Positions 1 through 11,448 of a stretch of 64,000 nt of DNA are shown here, piece by piece. The notes below the pieces were generated by a model that saw only the letters and a list, made by a program, of their open reading frames with translations, did not search any database and was not told where the DNA came from. Source of the DNA: Ophthalmolycus amberensis (taxonomy: Eukaryota; Chordata; Actinopteri; Perciformes; Zoarcidae); assembly GCA_024529925.1 (NCBI GenBank), contig JAFEUB010001203.1:62001-126000 (forward strand). Reading direction: 5' to 3'. A program made the translations under genes and the position numbers. Each line of letters opens with the position of its first letter. The stretch's first letter is position 1.

Positions 1-1131
1 ACATTTAAATAAGGTCATGAAACATGTTAGACTTGCTTTATAGTGATACATTAAAATCTTCATTTCAAGCAAACGCATAAACATCACCCATGTTGTGCAG
101 TAGGGTATCTATCTGCTCTTTTCAGTATTTTGAGTATGACAGATTCCATGTCCCCTCAGATCTTGTTCTCCTACAGGATTCACTGCAGCAGATCAGTGCT
201 TTTAGTTTTTGTACATTTAAAGGCTTCACATGGAATTATAATGAGATGAGAGCGATTTAGTTCATCCCCTGATGGCTCACAAAGAGAATGTGATATAATT
301 AAACTAATCCCAAGATGGCTGTAGCCCTTTATAGGAAAATTCATTACCTCTTATTCAACTGGCAATGGGTTTACAAGTCATTTTAGTGGAAATTGCAGAG
401 ATGCTTTTAATGCTCAAGACGTTTTTGTATTGAGGAAGGTGCTCTTCTTTTCCTACACATTTCATACTGTCGGTCAGAGCCTCAATTCTGAGCAAGAATG
501 CTCTGGCATGAAATAAGTGAAGACCGAAGTGCTTAGAAAAGTAACATAGTTTGATCTAACGAAAGAGATGAGAGCCATTTAAAAACAAAACTGGCTCGTC
601 GAACCATTTCTTCTGAGCCTGTTCCCTCAAAGACACCGGGCTCTCCATTCAGTCCTCAGCGAGCCATGTGATATTCCAAATAGCTCAAACATCTCTAATA
701 GCATCGACTCATGAGTTGGCTAATCCGAAGCATGCGGTGAATCAATGTAGAAGCCAGTGTCTGGGATGAATGAGACGCGTCTGGGTGCTTTCTGGTGGCC
801 CAGCCTGTGATTAAGGGGAAAAAAATCAATACTTGAATTCATCTCCCAAATCACAGGAGCGTATTAGCGTTGTTAAACACATTCCACTTAAGGCAGCAAA
901 TGAGCGCTTTTCAGACCCATAAAATGAGTCATCTTTTAAACCGTCTGTTGGAAGTGTGTCTCCACCGGCCATTAAACGCTGCCAGACCCTCATTACGCCG
1001 CGTCTCATTTCTTGTCAAATGGCCGTGATTCATAGACACAGACGTCTCAAAGGCTCTCAGCCGGTGGGAAAGCACCAAAGGGTCTCATCAATTTAAAGTT
1101 AGGTGTGAGTTGTCCTTAACTTCCTCTGCCA

Positions 1132-1150
1132 CCCCCCCCCCCCCCCCCCC
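1132..1150 (+). repeat. C19 homopolymer
   Basis: Nineteen consecutive C residues are followed by a short CTCACACACA stretch. It is one of five C-runs of 17 or more on the plus strand of this window. Confidence 0.95.
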
Positions 1151-2397
1151 TCTCACACACACAGACGACCGCCCAGTCACCTACACACACTTAAACTGTA
1201 GTCTGGAGCACATTAGAATTAGCATTATATACAGACAGCGTGCTCTAGCTGAGGTCCCGCGGCAACATTTAGGGATTGATCTCATATTCTACCTAATGTG
1301 ATCTTAAACAGTAACACCACTCACTGTTAATACAGGGATGCAGTGCTAGGGAACATCTCTTCGCAGGGTAATTTACCTCCTTTAGCTGAGTGAAACATGT
1401 CCTTGGCCACAGGGTGGGGATGTTTGTCCATGAATAATCTCTGTGATTACACCTAATACCAGTCTGCTCAGGTGTGTCATTACCTTTTTACAGAGAGGCT
1501 TTCTAACTTGAGGAGCACAGATGCTCTCATCGTGGTTTTTAATGCTCTGCTAGATGTCTGATTGGTCGGGTGTACGTGGCCTTTTTGTTACATTTCAGGT
1601 GGTTGGACACATTGGCGGTGTTACTGTTGCTTGTAAAGTAATAAAGGATCTTTTCACTGTCATCAGGGTCTCTGAAACTGGTCCCACACGGCAGACTGCA
1701 CAAGCTTTTATGGTACAAGTACAGCGTTTTTGTCAGGACTCGGGGTTGATAGATGTATTTGCTCTTCCTCGCCATCGGCGGGTTTCATCGAGACGATGAT
1801 AGTTCTATTAATCGTGAAAACCTCAACCTGGGTCCACGGAGTTCTGGGGCCTTTGAGACTCTGATTCGATTTTCCATTTTAGCAGTGCTTCTGTTCCTGA
1901 TTCTTGTTCCCTAAAAAGCAGAAACGTTTATCTGACACTCCAGTCATTTAGTGACTGCAGTTATTTCCTACTGGACCTATCAAATGGTGCTTTGCCACCC
2001 AGACACTGAGGAACAATAGAAATTGAAGTACTCCCCATTACTCTCCCGTCTCTCCACTCAGCCGGTCTCCCAGTGTAGCTGTCACACCGCATGGCAAACC
2101 TCGCTCTAAAAGCTTCAACTGAGCATGACAGCCCTGCGCCCTGCAGTTTGCAGCTCCACCACTCTCAGGGAAACGCCTTGATTGGCTCTTTTCTTGTGTG
2201 GCGATAGGTCTCCAAGCTCATAAGTCTTAAGTACAGTGAAGCATTTACTCACGCAAAGAGGGTTTCCGAAAGCTTTTCCTCAAAGAAATGTCACTGATCT
2301 TTCCCAGGGTTCAGTTCAAAGGGAATGTCAGTGCTGGCCAGATGGGTGCAATAGAAGATCAGGCCTGCCAAAAGGCTTCTCTCCCGCTCTCAACCAT

Positions 2398-2400
<3 letters not shown>

Positions 2401-2464
<64 letters not shown>

Positions 2465-2507
2465 CACACTCACACTCACACTCACACTCACACTCACACT
2501 CACACTC
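2401..2507 (+). repeat. Compound microsatellite (CA)n then (CACTCA)n
   Basis: About 57 bases of pure CA pass directly into about 50 bases of a CACTCA hexamer. The hexamer looks like a CA tract in which a CA-to-CT change was later amplified. Frames rich in His/Thr/Ser or Cys/Glu/Val across it are repeat artefacts. Confidence 0.97.
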
Positions 2508-5064
2508 TCCCATGACCCAGTCAGAGTACTGGAACTCAGATCACTAGTTAAAGTCTACCTTATAAAGTACTGGCTTCATGAAAATCGATCCATGTGGTTA
2601 TACAAAGATAGGATTTGATCCATTAGAGTTGAGTAATACAGACACCATCATAAATTACAGACTGCAGTTTCAAAAACAGGAAATCAAAAGAGAGGATGAG
2701 GCAGAGTGAGAAGAAAGAAAGTTATGGCTGTAAAATAGTTGAAATGGGAGTCCCAGAAGTCTTAAATCAAGCTGACTTCATTTCTAGGGAGATGAGATTG
2801 GATCTGTCTGCAAGGCCATGTATTCACAAACTCTCTGTTCTGACTCGGAAGTATGGTTACAACCAGACAGATCAATGCACAATGCAACGGGCTTTTGGCA
2901 CTCGTCACAAAACACAATATCCTGTTACCCACTGTTGAATTGGATCAATATTTCCTGTTTTCTTCTTTTAGCCAATTGTGTTCTGATATTATATGTATTT
3001 TATTCTGTAACGGCAAGTTACTGGAACATGAGTAGAGATTTGGTATCGCAGAGAGTCGGAAACAAGTGCTTCATTATCGCTGTAGGTGATTGTTAAAACA
3101 GATGTCAGGTTAGCTACATCACCAATCAGATGGGGGGGATACATTTCTCTGTACGGGCCCCCTCTTCCTCTATGAATCCACACAGTACAGCTCTGTCACT
3201 GTGTCTGCATTTATCTCACAGAAAGCTCAACCAATCCACACTGGTGTTAGAGTAGAGCGGGTAGAGCATGCTTGTTTTAAGGTGTTTCATCAGGCTTATT
3301 GTTTATTTTTACAGTTACTGCTGCAGAACGTTCTTAGTAGTCTAAATTCCCTACCTTGACATGTATTATTATGGCTTGAACTGCAGGAAGGATAGGAGTC
3401 AGTAGCGATGCAAATGCACGGAAGAATGCAAAAATACAGATGACAAATGCCATGTTTTGGAGAAAATACCTATTCCAGTGAGGTGCTGACTCAATGCTGG
3501 CATGATAAGCAGAAATAAAAATGAATACACCAGCGAGCAAGTATTAGCTCCACGATTCAGAGTGCAGATGCCCAAGTACACACAACCACAATAGTAAAAG
3601 CTGTGTTTCTGGATGAGCTGTACTCGTGTCGTGCTGACTTAACTTTGGGTGAGAATTGTGGCTCATTAGAAAAAGTGCATCCTTCATAGTGGAGCTGCCC
3701 CCGTCTCCTTCGTCGCCAGAAGAATCTTCTGCTTGTCGCTGTAGCTGTGAAGCTTTATCACAACCGGCCAGAAGCAATTGCCAAAAGGTTTCCCAGGTTT
3801 GCTGTCTTTGGTCCGGAGGGGGGCAACAGGGCTTGAAAGAGCTGAGTAGGTGGTCTGTACCTTACTCCAGTCCCATGGTCCTTTATGTTCTCGCTCCTTA
3901 AGCAGTGTTCAAGGTGGTCAATACGCTAATCCATTATTGTCACAGACCGCTCTGCTGCATTACTTTCAAAGAAGTCACCTCTTCCTTCACAGCCGAAAAC
4001 TATTATCAGCTTCTCAAATACGAGTGGAGCGATGAAGACAGCCGTAGAGACCGTCCGTAGTGTCAGTATTCTAATCTTATCGGTTACAATCTGAGCAAGG
4101 TTAGCTTGTTTTGGACTGGTGCCATTTATGAACATCGTGTCACCTAGCAGGCTGAAACAGAAGACCTACTGTCTGCTAGCCAGAGTTCTAGCATACAATT
4201 CTGATTGACAAGAGCTGGCAGCGCAACATTACATTTCAGCGCTGAGCTGCATAAGAACAAAGAGTAGATAACCACGGAATGGAACCTAAAAAAAAGAACT
4301 CAATGGCTCCGGGGCAGAAGCCCAGCGAGAGACGTTTGCTCAGCTAGAAAGCATCACATGACCCCAGGCTGCCAGTCTTATGAGCAATCCTTTTGTTTAT
4401 TTACAGTAACTCCTCTGTTGCCTCAAAATGATTGGGTAATGATTTATTGATGTTCTAAAATGTTACACACAACGTGGCAGCCCAGCAGGCAGCAAGGCAG
4501 AGGAAGAAGCAAGGCAGGAATGAAGGGCTTCACAAGCTACAGAGGTTCCAACATCCTCATTAGAAGCTACTGTCGGGCCTCTGCTCATTAATGCAGCTTT
4601 CCTTCCTTTAAGGGAAACCACGGCTTCCTCTCTCCCCTGGTCTCTCATCGTCTCAGGAAGCTGTTGCGTAGGAAGATGTAGCAGCCGAGCGGGACTTAAA
4701 GCGAAGGGCGAGGATGTTGACACAGTCGGTTATCAAACAAAGTCATGTTGATTAGGCGGCAAACATGCCACCTTGTGAGGCATTACATTATTTATTTGAA
4801 AGCCTGTCTCTCTCTCAAAGTAAGCAGCAGAACAGTCACCTCAGTTTGTGTCTCAGCTGAATAATTGATGAACTGTGGGGTACGGCGGGATGCTGCAAGC
4901 ATTGTTCAGAAAAGGACTTTTTCAGCTCCACACGCTTGATAACGTGGAGGATTGAAGCGCTCTTCAAGAAGTATAGACATTTTGGGAATTGGAGTTTTAG
5001 AGCGATTTCACGATTTTATAATTGTGAAATAGACACATTTGAATAGGAATTCTTAAAGGCACAC

Positions 5065-5275
5065 AGTGTTTCCCACAGGAGACTATGATGGGGGGACCTG
5101 GGACCCCCGATATCTAGTGCTATTTATCAATCTAGATAATCCACAGACCTTGTTGTAAGCAGACAAGGTCTGTGGATTCTCGCGAGTAACCGGGTCATGA
5201 TTTCTTGATATCAACATTGCTGTTTTTCAAGTGTATTGTTTTTGCTGCTTTGTGCACCACGAGTGCCGTGAGCAG
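5065..5275. repeat. Rearranged dispersed teleost repeat
   Basis: The stretch opens with CAGTGTTTCCCACAGG, the kind of end seen on some fish hAT-type elements. It continues with the phrase GTGCTATTTATCAATC, which recurs nearly unchanged at 51648 in this window, then a fold-back segment, then the reverse orientation of a phrase (AAATCATGAC on the other strand) also present near 51906. It is probably a scrambled copy of the repeat seen at 51598. Class assignment is from memory and uncertain. Confidence 0.5.
5138..5178. repeat. Perfect 16-bp inverted repeat with 9-base loop
   Basis: AATCCACAGACCTTGT (5138-5153) is followed after nine bases by its exact reverse complement (5163-5178). It lies inside the dispersed repeat and probably marks the point where that repeat flips orientation. 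Confidence 0.9.
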
Positions 5276-5599
5276 CTTGTGTCTCTGAGAGAATTTGTCG
5301 TCGCTGGTCTAAAGCGATGCAGTCCTCTATAGGTGCTGCTCGGAAGTCTTCCTGGATTTCTCGACACGCTCCAAAGCCTTGGCACAGCACGGCACATCAC
5401 TACGAGTTAGAGTGAAGGCAGCTACAGTGTCACATTACAGAAGCTAAATAGATGTGTGCGCTACAATTAGAAAGTAATGCAATGCCGATACTAAAACTAA
5501 GTAATGAGTACGAGGAATGAAACAAAAGCTACACGTCAACATCTATCCGTTTGCTGATGTATATGCAATGGGCATGAGGTCAATGAAACTCACTGAGGA

Positions 5600-6171
5600 T
5601 GAAAAGTCTATAGTCAAGACAATTACATAATCAGCCTACTATCACCTGAAGAATACATCAAGGATTAGAGGACTTATGTCTCAACAGGATTTGGAAAAAC
5701 TTGTCCATGCCTTTATCTTCAGCAGACTGGACTACTGTAACGGTGTGTTTACAGGTCTCTGTAAAAAGTCTGTCAGAAAGCTGCAGCTGATTCAGAACGC
5801 TGCAGCTCGAGTCCTCACTAAGACCAGGAGGGTGGACCACATCACTCCAGTTCTGAGGTCTCTGCACTGGCTTCCTGTCCAACAAAGAATTGACTTTAAA
5901 ATCCTGCTGTTGGTTTACAAAGCACTGAATGGTTTAGGGCCAAAATACATCTCCTGATCTGCTGCTACCTTATGAACCATCCCGACCCCTCAGGTCGTCT
6001 GGGACCGGTCTACTTTCTGTTCCCAGAGTCAGAACTAAACATGGAGAAGCAGCGTTCAGTGTTTCTGCTCCACATTTCTGGAACAAAGTCCCAGAAAGCT
6101 GCAGGTCTGCTGAGACCCTCAGCTCATTTAAATCAAGATTGAAGACCTTTTCTGTTTGCTGCTGCCTTTAA
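5600..6171 (+). pseudogene. L2 reverse transcriptase C-terminal fragment, frameshifted
   Basis: The readable protein runs through phrases characteristic of L2/CR1 polymerases: YHLKNTSRIRGL, FIFSRLDYCNGVFTGL, LQLIQNAAARVLTK, ITPVLRSLHWLPVQQRIDFK and VYKALNGLGPKYIS. An in-frame TAA lies just before the first phrase. Near 5956 the frame breaks, and similarity resumes in another frame from about 5959 (LLLPYEPSRPLRSSGTG, then FWNKVPESCRSAETLSSFK) to a natural stop at 6169-6171. The catalytic part of the polymerase lies upstream and is absent, so the product cannot be active. No independent host gene is implied. Confidence 0.88.
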
Positions 6172-6414
6172 TTCAACCACATTCAATTAATATATGAATC
6201 AATTTCCTGCATTTCTGCATTTTACTACTGTATTTTATTTCTTACACTGTTTTAAAAAAAAAAGTTTTAATGCAATGAATGTTCTTAATTGTTTTTAAAT
6301 CTCCTTTTCTTTTGCCTTATGTTTTGATGCTTTTAATGGTTTTATGTGAAGCACTTTGCATTACCTTGTTGTTGAAATGTGCTATACAAATAAACTTGCC
6401 TTGCCTTGCCTTAT
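5600..6414 (+). mobile_element. 5'-truncated L2-clade LINE
   Basis: This is the 3' end of an L2 (CR1-group) non-LTR retrotransposon. It carries the C-terminal part of the reverse transcriptase ORF, then a short 3' UTR containing AAGCACTTTG and GCTATACAAATAAA, and ends in about three TTGCC units, the short-repeat tail typical of fish L2 elements. The 5' limit is where coding similarity fades near 5600; 5' truncation is the usual outcome for this class. I did not find a convincing target duplication. Only one reading-frame break is needed across the last 170 codons, so the insertion seems moderately young. Confidence 0.88.
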
Positions 6415-6804
6415 AGTCTAAACTATAAACAAAATGAAGGTGTGTGCAGGAGAGTTACTGACAGTTCAATGAGCTGTGGCAGCAGCTCCACCACATTGTT
6501 GCGTCGTCTTGGGCTGAGAAATTAAAGTAATAAGAAGTTAAGTAAACGTCACTGATTACTTTAGCAGTTGAATAATTAGTAAAACTATTTATGGCTTTTA
6601 ATTGAGTAATATGTAAAGAGACGTTAATTCAATTGTTTTAAGGAACTTGTCCAACACTGCCTATTTAATTATTTTAGAAGAAAAGTCAAACTCCTTTAAA
6701 AAAAGTCAAATGTTTTTAAATGTTGTCTTTACATAAACAGCTGCCTAAGAACTCTGCACACATTTTTAATAATAATATTTTTTTGCCAAAATACAGTACA
6801 ATAT
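6415..6804. other. AT-rich stretch without recognised features
   Basis: It is AT-rich with several short A and T runs. I see no gene or clear repeat here. Confidence 0.5.
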
Positions 6805-7080
6805 AGTAGGAATTGGCAATATATCGATATTATATTGATATCGTGATTTAAAACTCAATATCATTGGAGATTTTTAATATTGCAATATGGCATACATTTC
6901 TTCCTGGTTTTAAAGGAAAGTGACGTCAGACTGTTCTAGCTGTTTTATTATTTTCCTCTTTATATCCACACTGCTGATGATCATGTTTAAAAAAATATCA
7001 ATGTGTAAATATTTAACACCCTACCATTCCTCAACAGTTTCTGATACACATTGCTACAGATATCTAATGCTAATACATTC
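6805..7080 (+). repeat. Dispersed repeat with ATATCGATATTATATCGATATCGTG-like head
   Basis: It starts with a GGCAATATATCGATATTATA motif and continues through a CTTCCTGGTTTTAAAGG phrase and a CTGTTCTAGCTGTTTTATTA phrase. I recognise these from a common teleost non-autonomous DNA element whose ends are rich in ATATCG words. The copy is diverged and its right end is degraded. Identification is from memory. Confidence 0.5.
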
Positions 7081-7990
7081 AGTCTATATACAGCCGTGCC
7101 CACATGAAGAGACAATGGGAGTGTCTTGATCTTGAACATGACGCTTCTCTTAGTTTTCCTGCACTGATTAATATATTTTTGCGACATGAAATGTTGTATG
7201 TACCCGTGTGTTTGTGTTGATGCTTTGTGCAAGCTGCAGAGTGCCAAACAAACAGACACACACAACCAATGGACTGATAGATGAACTCGCAGACTTACAG
7301 GCGGTGCTTATATTCTCTCCTCCAGATTTGGTGGTGGTTGATTTGTGGAGACGTGGAGGAGACGTGTGCTCAGATATAATGTCGTACTGCTGATTGATGA
7401 GGACTAACACCGTCAGTTCTTCCTGCCGGCTTGTTTCCTGTTCAGGTCAGTACCAGACAGCAGAGGGAGGTGATAGATGTCGGGCGTCAGACTTCAACGG
7501 TTTCCCTGAAAGCAACTGTCCCGCTTACCTATTCTGATTGAGGATGAAATGACAGGATATGTGAGATAGATTGTCAGTGGATTGTTTAAAGTAGTCTATA
7601 AACCGAGTGAAACTTGATTCTGTGGCTTATTTATAACACATATCGAGGCACGTATAACCTCAGCAGAATTCCCCTCCATTACCAGATAAATGGAAATAGG
7701 ATCGACATCTTTTAGACTTCTTAAGAGCAAGTACAAGAGCTCCCACTAAGAGATTGTGCTCCTGCTGGACTGCTGGTCTCTGCAGAGAATGAATCTATAT
7801 TATCTGTGTGAACGCTGCCAACGTGAATATGTGTAAGAGCCTCAATAACTTGCATTTTAAAACAAATGGAATCAGTTCAGAATACATTTAAACATTCTCT
7901 TGTTCCTGTTACTTCATAAGGATGATACTTATACTTTGTTAATACTTTTGTGATATTGGGTATCACAATTAATAAAACAATATTCAGTGT
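7081..7990. other. Gene-free stretch
   Basis: Short frames exist on both strands, but none has recognisable family features or coding-like codon use. I see no repeat of note. Confidence 0.5.
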
Positions 7991-7994
7991 TGGA

Positions 7995-8215
7995 TTATTA
8001 GGCATTATTAGGCGTGACTCTAGGGATGCCAGGGCAGTTTGGTTGGTCATTAGACCACTTTAGTGTCTCAGCAACTATTAAATGGATTGCAATGGAATCT
8101 TCATCTCGCACCATTATCAGGTCAAACTATAAGTTTGTCCAATTATCAGCATTATATTCCCATCGTCTTCTAATAATAAATTCTTTGCATGCTAACATGC
8201 TCAAATAAAACCGTA
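7995..8215 (+). repeat. Diverged dispersed teleost repeat (TAGGGATGCCA ... GCATGCTAACATGC)
   Basis: Ordered phrases (TAGGGATGCCAGGGCAG, CAACTATTAAATGGATTGCA, TCAGGTCAAA, GCATGCTAACATGC) match a very common percomorph interspersed repeat as I remember it. Parts of the same family in opposite orientation appear near 58795 and 60985 of this window. Confidence 0.5.
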
Positions 8216-8467
8216 ACAATGTAAACATTATAACTACTACAATCTATTTTATATACCTAATCTATGTAATCTCACTTTCTTTAACTGCCTTCCCAGCTCA
8301 TGACGGTCAGCAGCGTGTGATACAGTGAGTGGTTTGGGAGCTGCCGATCAGAACTGTCATTCACTGTTCAGCTCAGTGCCTGTCATCATCTTCAGCCTAA
8401 TCATTTTCCCCTGGCAGCTGATTGCTTTTTATTACAAGCGTCGCACTAATAATCCAGGAGAGAGCCT

Positions 8468-8521
<54 letters not shown>
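8468..8521 (+). repeat. (CA)n microsatellite
   Basis: About 27 uninterrupted CA units. Adjacent Val/Cys-rich or His/Thr-rich frames are artefacts of it. Confidence 0.97.
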
Positions 8522-8523
<2 letters not shown>

Positions 8524-10735
8524 CATATCAAAGAAAGATGTCTGTTGACGTCTGACAGCTGTGTTCCACTCAGGATCACTCCACCATGTTGAGCTTCTGC
8601 CAGAGGAAACGGAGAGAAAGCGTTTGATTTCTCATGCAGCGTGGGGAGGAAGGGAGGGTGGGGAGGGACAGCAGTGAAATTCATTAACTCCAGCGATTTG
8701 CCAGTCAAAGCTTCTTCTTGTTTTTTCAGCCAGACCGAACATAAACAAACACAATCATGTGCAAATGAGTCCAAATTAGATGTGACAGTTCTATTGGGTT
8801 TAATTTATTAGCAGTGATTATGCAGGCCCGCTTTCCACTGCCAGCACGCCTGGGCGTAAATAAAAGAAATCAGCAGCTTTATGAAAAGTGGATATTATTA
8901 ATAGTGATGGCTAAAGCTGCTGGCATGATGAGATTCAGTTAAGCACTGATATACTCAGCCTTCATGAAAGGAATTGTACGTTTTTTGCTTCTGTAGCACT
9001 CAATCCAAACTAGAAATGAGCTTTTCATGCCACGCTCCAGGCACTATTGTCACAGCAGGGCTGAAACGGGAAACTATGAATTTTTAATGCAATATTTTTC
9101 TACATAATGGCACGCAGTGTGAGGCAAGCTTAATGGCAGGTTGGCAAAAAGATTGTAATGTTGAGATTGTTTGTGTTTGACATGAATGACCTAAAGACAA
9201 TTATCTGGAAGCTTTACAATTCAACCCTCTGTGCTTGTTTTCTAAAGTGTGCACAACAGTATAAACTCAATGTAAGGCAGACTAAAGATGTACAGATAGC
9301 TACTGTATATTAACATAATGAAACAGCTTGGATGTCTGTAGTCATGCATTGACGGAAAAAAACAGTAATAGGTCATAATAGTCTATACAACAGAAAAGCA
9401 TCTCTTATGTTATGAAATTGAAAATTAAAAATCTGGTTTGTTTTTCCTTCGTCCAAGTGATCTCACATCTCTATGGCCTGCAACCTCGGCGCAACAGTGA
9501 CACACTTCTAGCTTCCTTCTAGCTTCCTCAGTGGGACTGACTCGCGCGCCAATTAGCTTGTTGTGCTAAATGTTGCTAACAGCGTACGACTAAAGGTTTT
9601 TCGGGCGGATCTAGCGTTTGTGCACTTCGTTTCCACGTCACGTTGGTCACTCTACATACCCTCTATGCTTGCGTGTGCCCCGGAGCGCGACCCCAGCACA
9701 ATGATGTTCTGCACTAACACATGAACCATTACAGCCCTTCAATACGTTCAGCCTTCTCTCTGTGGACAGCTGCAGAGAGGGATTATGACTTTACAGCGTT
9801 GCACTGTGGGATGGTTTGTATTCATTTGACAGTAAATCAAGAGACTAGCCTAGTAAGACTTTCAGTACATGTAACACTTATTATATTATATAAAATGATT
9901 TAAATCTACAGTTCTTTGTGGACCCATTTGTCCCAATCTTTGTCCTCGGTTTATGAACTACTCTCCCTGTAATCTAATGACATGCATTTGGGTTTACTGT
10001 AAGTTTGAAATGCAGACAGACAGGCAAAGCAAAAGAGGGCGAGGTGCGAGGCATCGATTTCACACTGAGATCACACTGCGCTGACAGCTTGCCGTTAATC
10101 ATCTTCGCTGGCGTGGAGGAGCAGATGTAATGCAGCATTATCATGGAGGGCTCTCACCTGTCTCCGAGAAAACCAAACTCACCGACATCCCTCTGATCGA
10201 TAATCAGGACGGCTGTGACCCTGCCGGCCACTGGGACTCGTTTAATCAACCCGGTGGCTGAAGCTGTCCGTGCTGCTCTGCAGGGGGATCAAGCTCATTT
10301 CTAAAAGACCACCTGCACAGGGGTCAAAGGTTGCAGGGCCTGTGGGTCTGCAGTGTAATCTGGACACAGAATTGTGGCTAACCCTAACAAAACAGGGTGT
10401 TGATTTTGGGAATAATGTAAGGAGAGCATTCTTAGCAATGCATTTAGATCATGCTACATTTGACTAATGGATGGTTATAGCACACTAAACATGAACCGCA
10501 GAGCTAAAAATGTGTCTTCGCTTCATCATCCTCCCATAGTCGTATAGTTATCTGAGATGATTGTCTTTTTATCTGCGCAGCTTTGTTTGACAATGTGTTT
10601 AATTTGCCAGATTAGCATCATTTGCATGTTAGACGTGAAAACAAAAACAACAGACAGAACAACTGGTTGAAGAGCCTTAATTAGGCGTGTGAAGTTGCTC
10701 CATAATTGCTGTGTCTTTGGCGTTACAGTGAACAG

Positions 10736-10758
10736 TGTGTGTGTGTGTGTGTGTGTGT
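10736..10758 (+). repeat. Short (GT)n microsatellite
   Basis: About 11 GT units, preceded by CAGTGAACA. Confidence 0.9.
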
Positions 10759-11184
10759 ACACATCTGTTCAGGCTGCACATTGTTAGATAGATTATGATA
10801 CAATTGAAAGGGTTTCACTATCTTGGAGTGAAATTTTCAGCAAACCTTGGAAATTTGGAGCCCTGGTCAGAGAGCGTATCGCTCACCCTGGTGACTTCAT
10901 ACAAGCCGTGGCTCTAAGGGGCATGTTGTACACAGAACATTTAACTTTCCACGAGGAGTGCTCCTCACAGCAGTTGTATAATGTCTGCTGTGGCTCTGGA
11001 GGGAGCTTTCCAAATCATTTTGACGATGTCATCGGTGTTATTCCTGAGATACTAGACCATTATTTTTTAATCTGTGTGTTATGAATCCCACAACTTATAA
11101 GGACAACAATTTACATGTGAATATCTCTTGTTACATAAAAATAGAGATATGAAATTCATGATTTTACTTGTGCATTTCTGTCAG

Positions 11185-11448
11185 GGGAAGTTTCATGTGG
11201 ATGTTCCTATTAAAATGGGAGGTAAAAATGTCCCTATGGATGTTTCTGGAACAGCTGCCGTTGTCCAACTCACCAGTGACTACAGTCCTCTAGAGCAAAG
11301 CAGACGAATCTGTCTAGACCTCCCAGAGCGTGTTGTGACTGAAGGTGGAAGCGCCGCACGTTGCACCGTAGACATAGAACCAGCTCACGGCTGTTCATAC
11401 CGTTTGCTAATGATCACCTTTTTGGAGCCATTCGCAGTTGTTGAGTGA
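11185..11448 (+). other. Weak coding-like ORF, possible exon
   Basis: A frame of about 87 codons begins at GGGAAG, directly after a TTTCTGTCAG that could be a splice acceptor in phase 0. The frame reads with a balanced amino-acid mix (for example KFHVDVPIKMGGKNVPMDVS and YSPLEQSRRICLDLPERVV) rather than the low-complexity or Leu/Ser-rich pattern of chance frames here. A moderate donor-like AAG/GTGGAA lies near 11344. I do not recognise the family, the polypyrimidine tract is weak, and no partner exon was found. Chance or a diverged pseudogene is as likely as a real exon. Confidence 0.2.

Larger units (their letters stand above)
1..5064. other. Gene-free stretch
   Basis: No open frame here has family resemblance, and none is flanked by convincing splice sites. 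The DNA is of mixed composition with two simple repeats (C-run at 1132, CA/CACTCA array at 2401), listed separately. The longest frames (about 100 codons near 2236-2547) come from the microsatellite itself. I recognise no transposon in this part. Confidence 0.6.

Noticed and set aside
2236..2547. His/Thr-rich and Cys/Glu-rich frames
   Set aside because: They are translations of the CA/CACTCA microsatellite.
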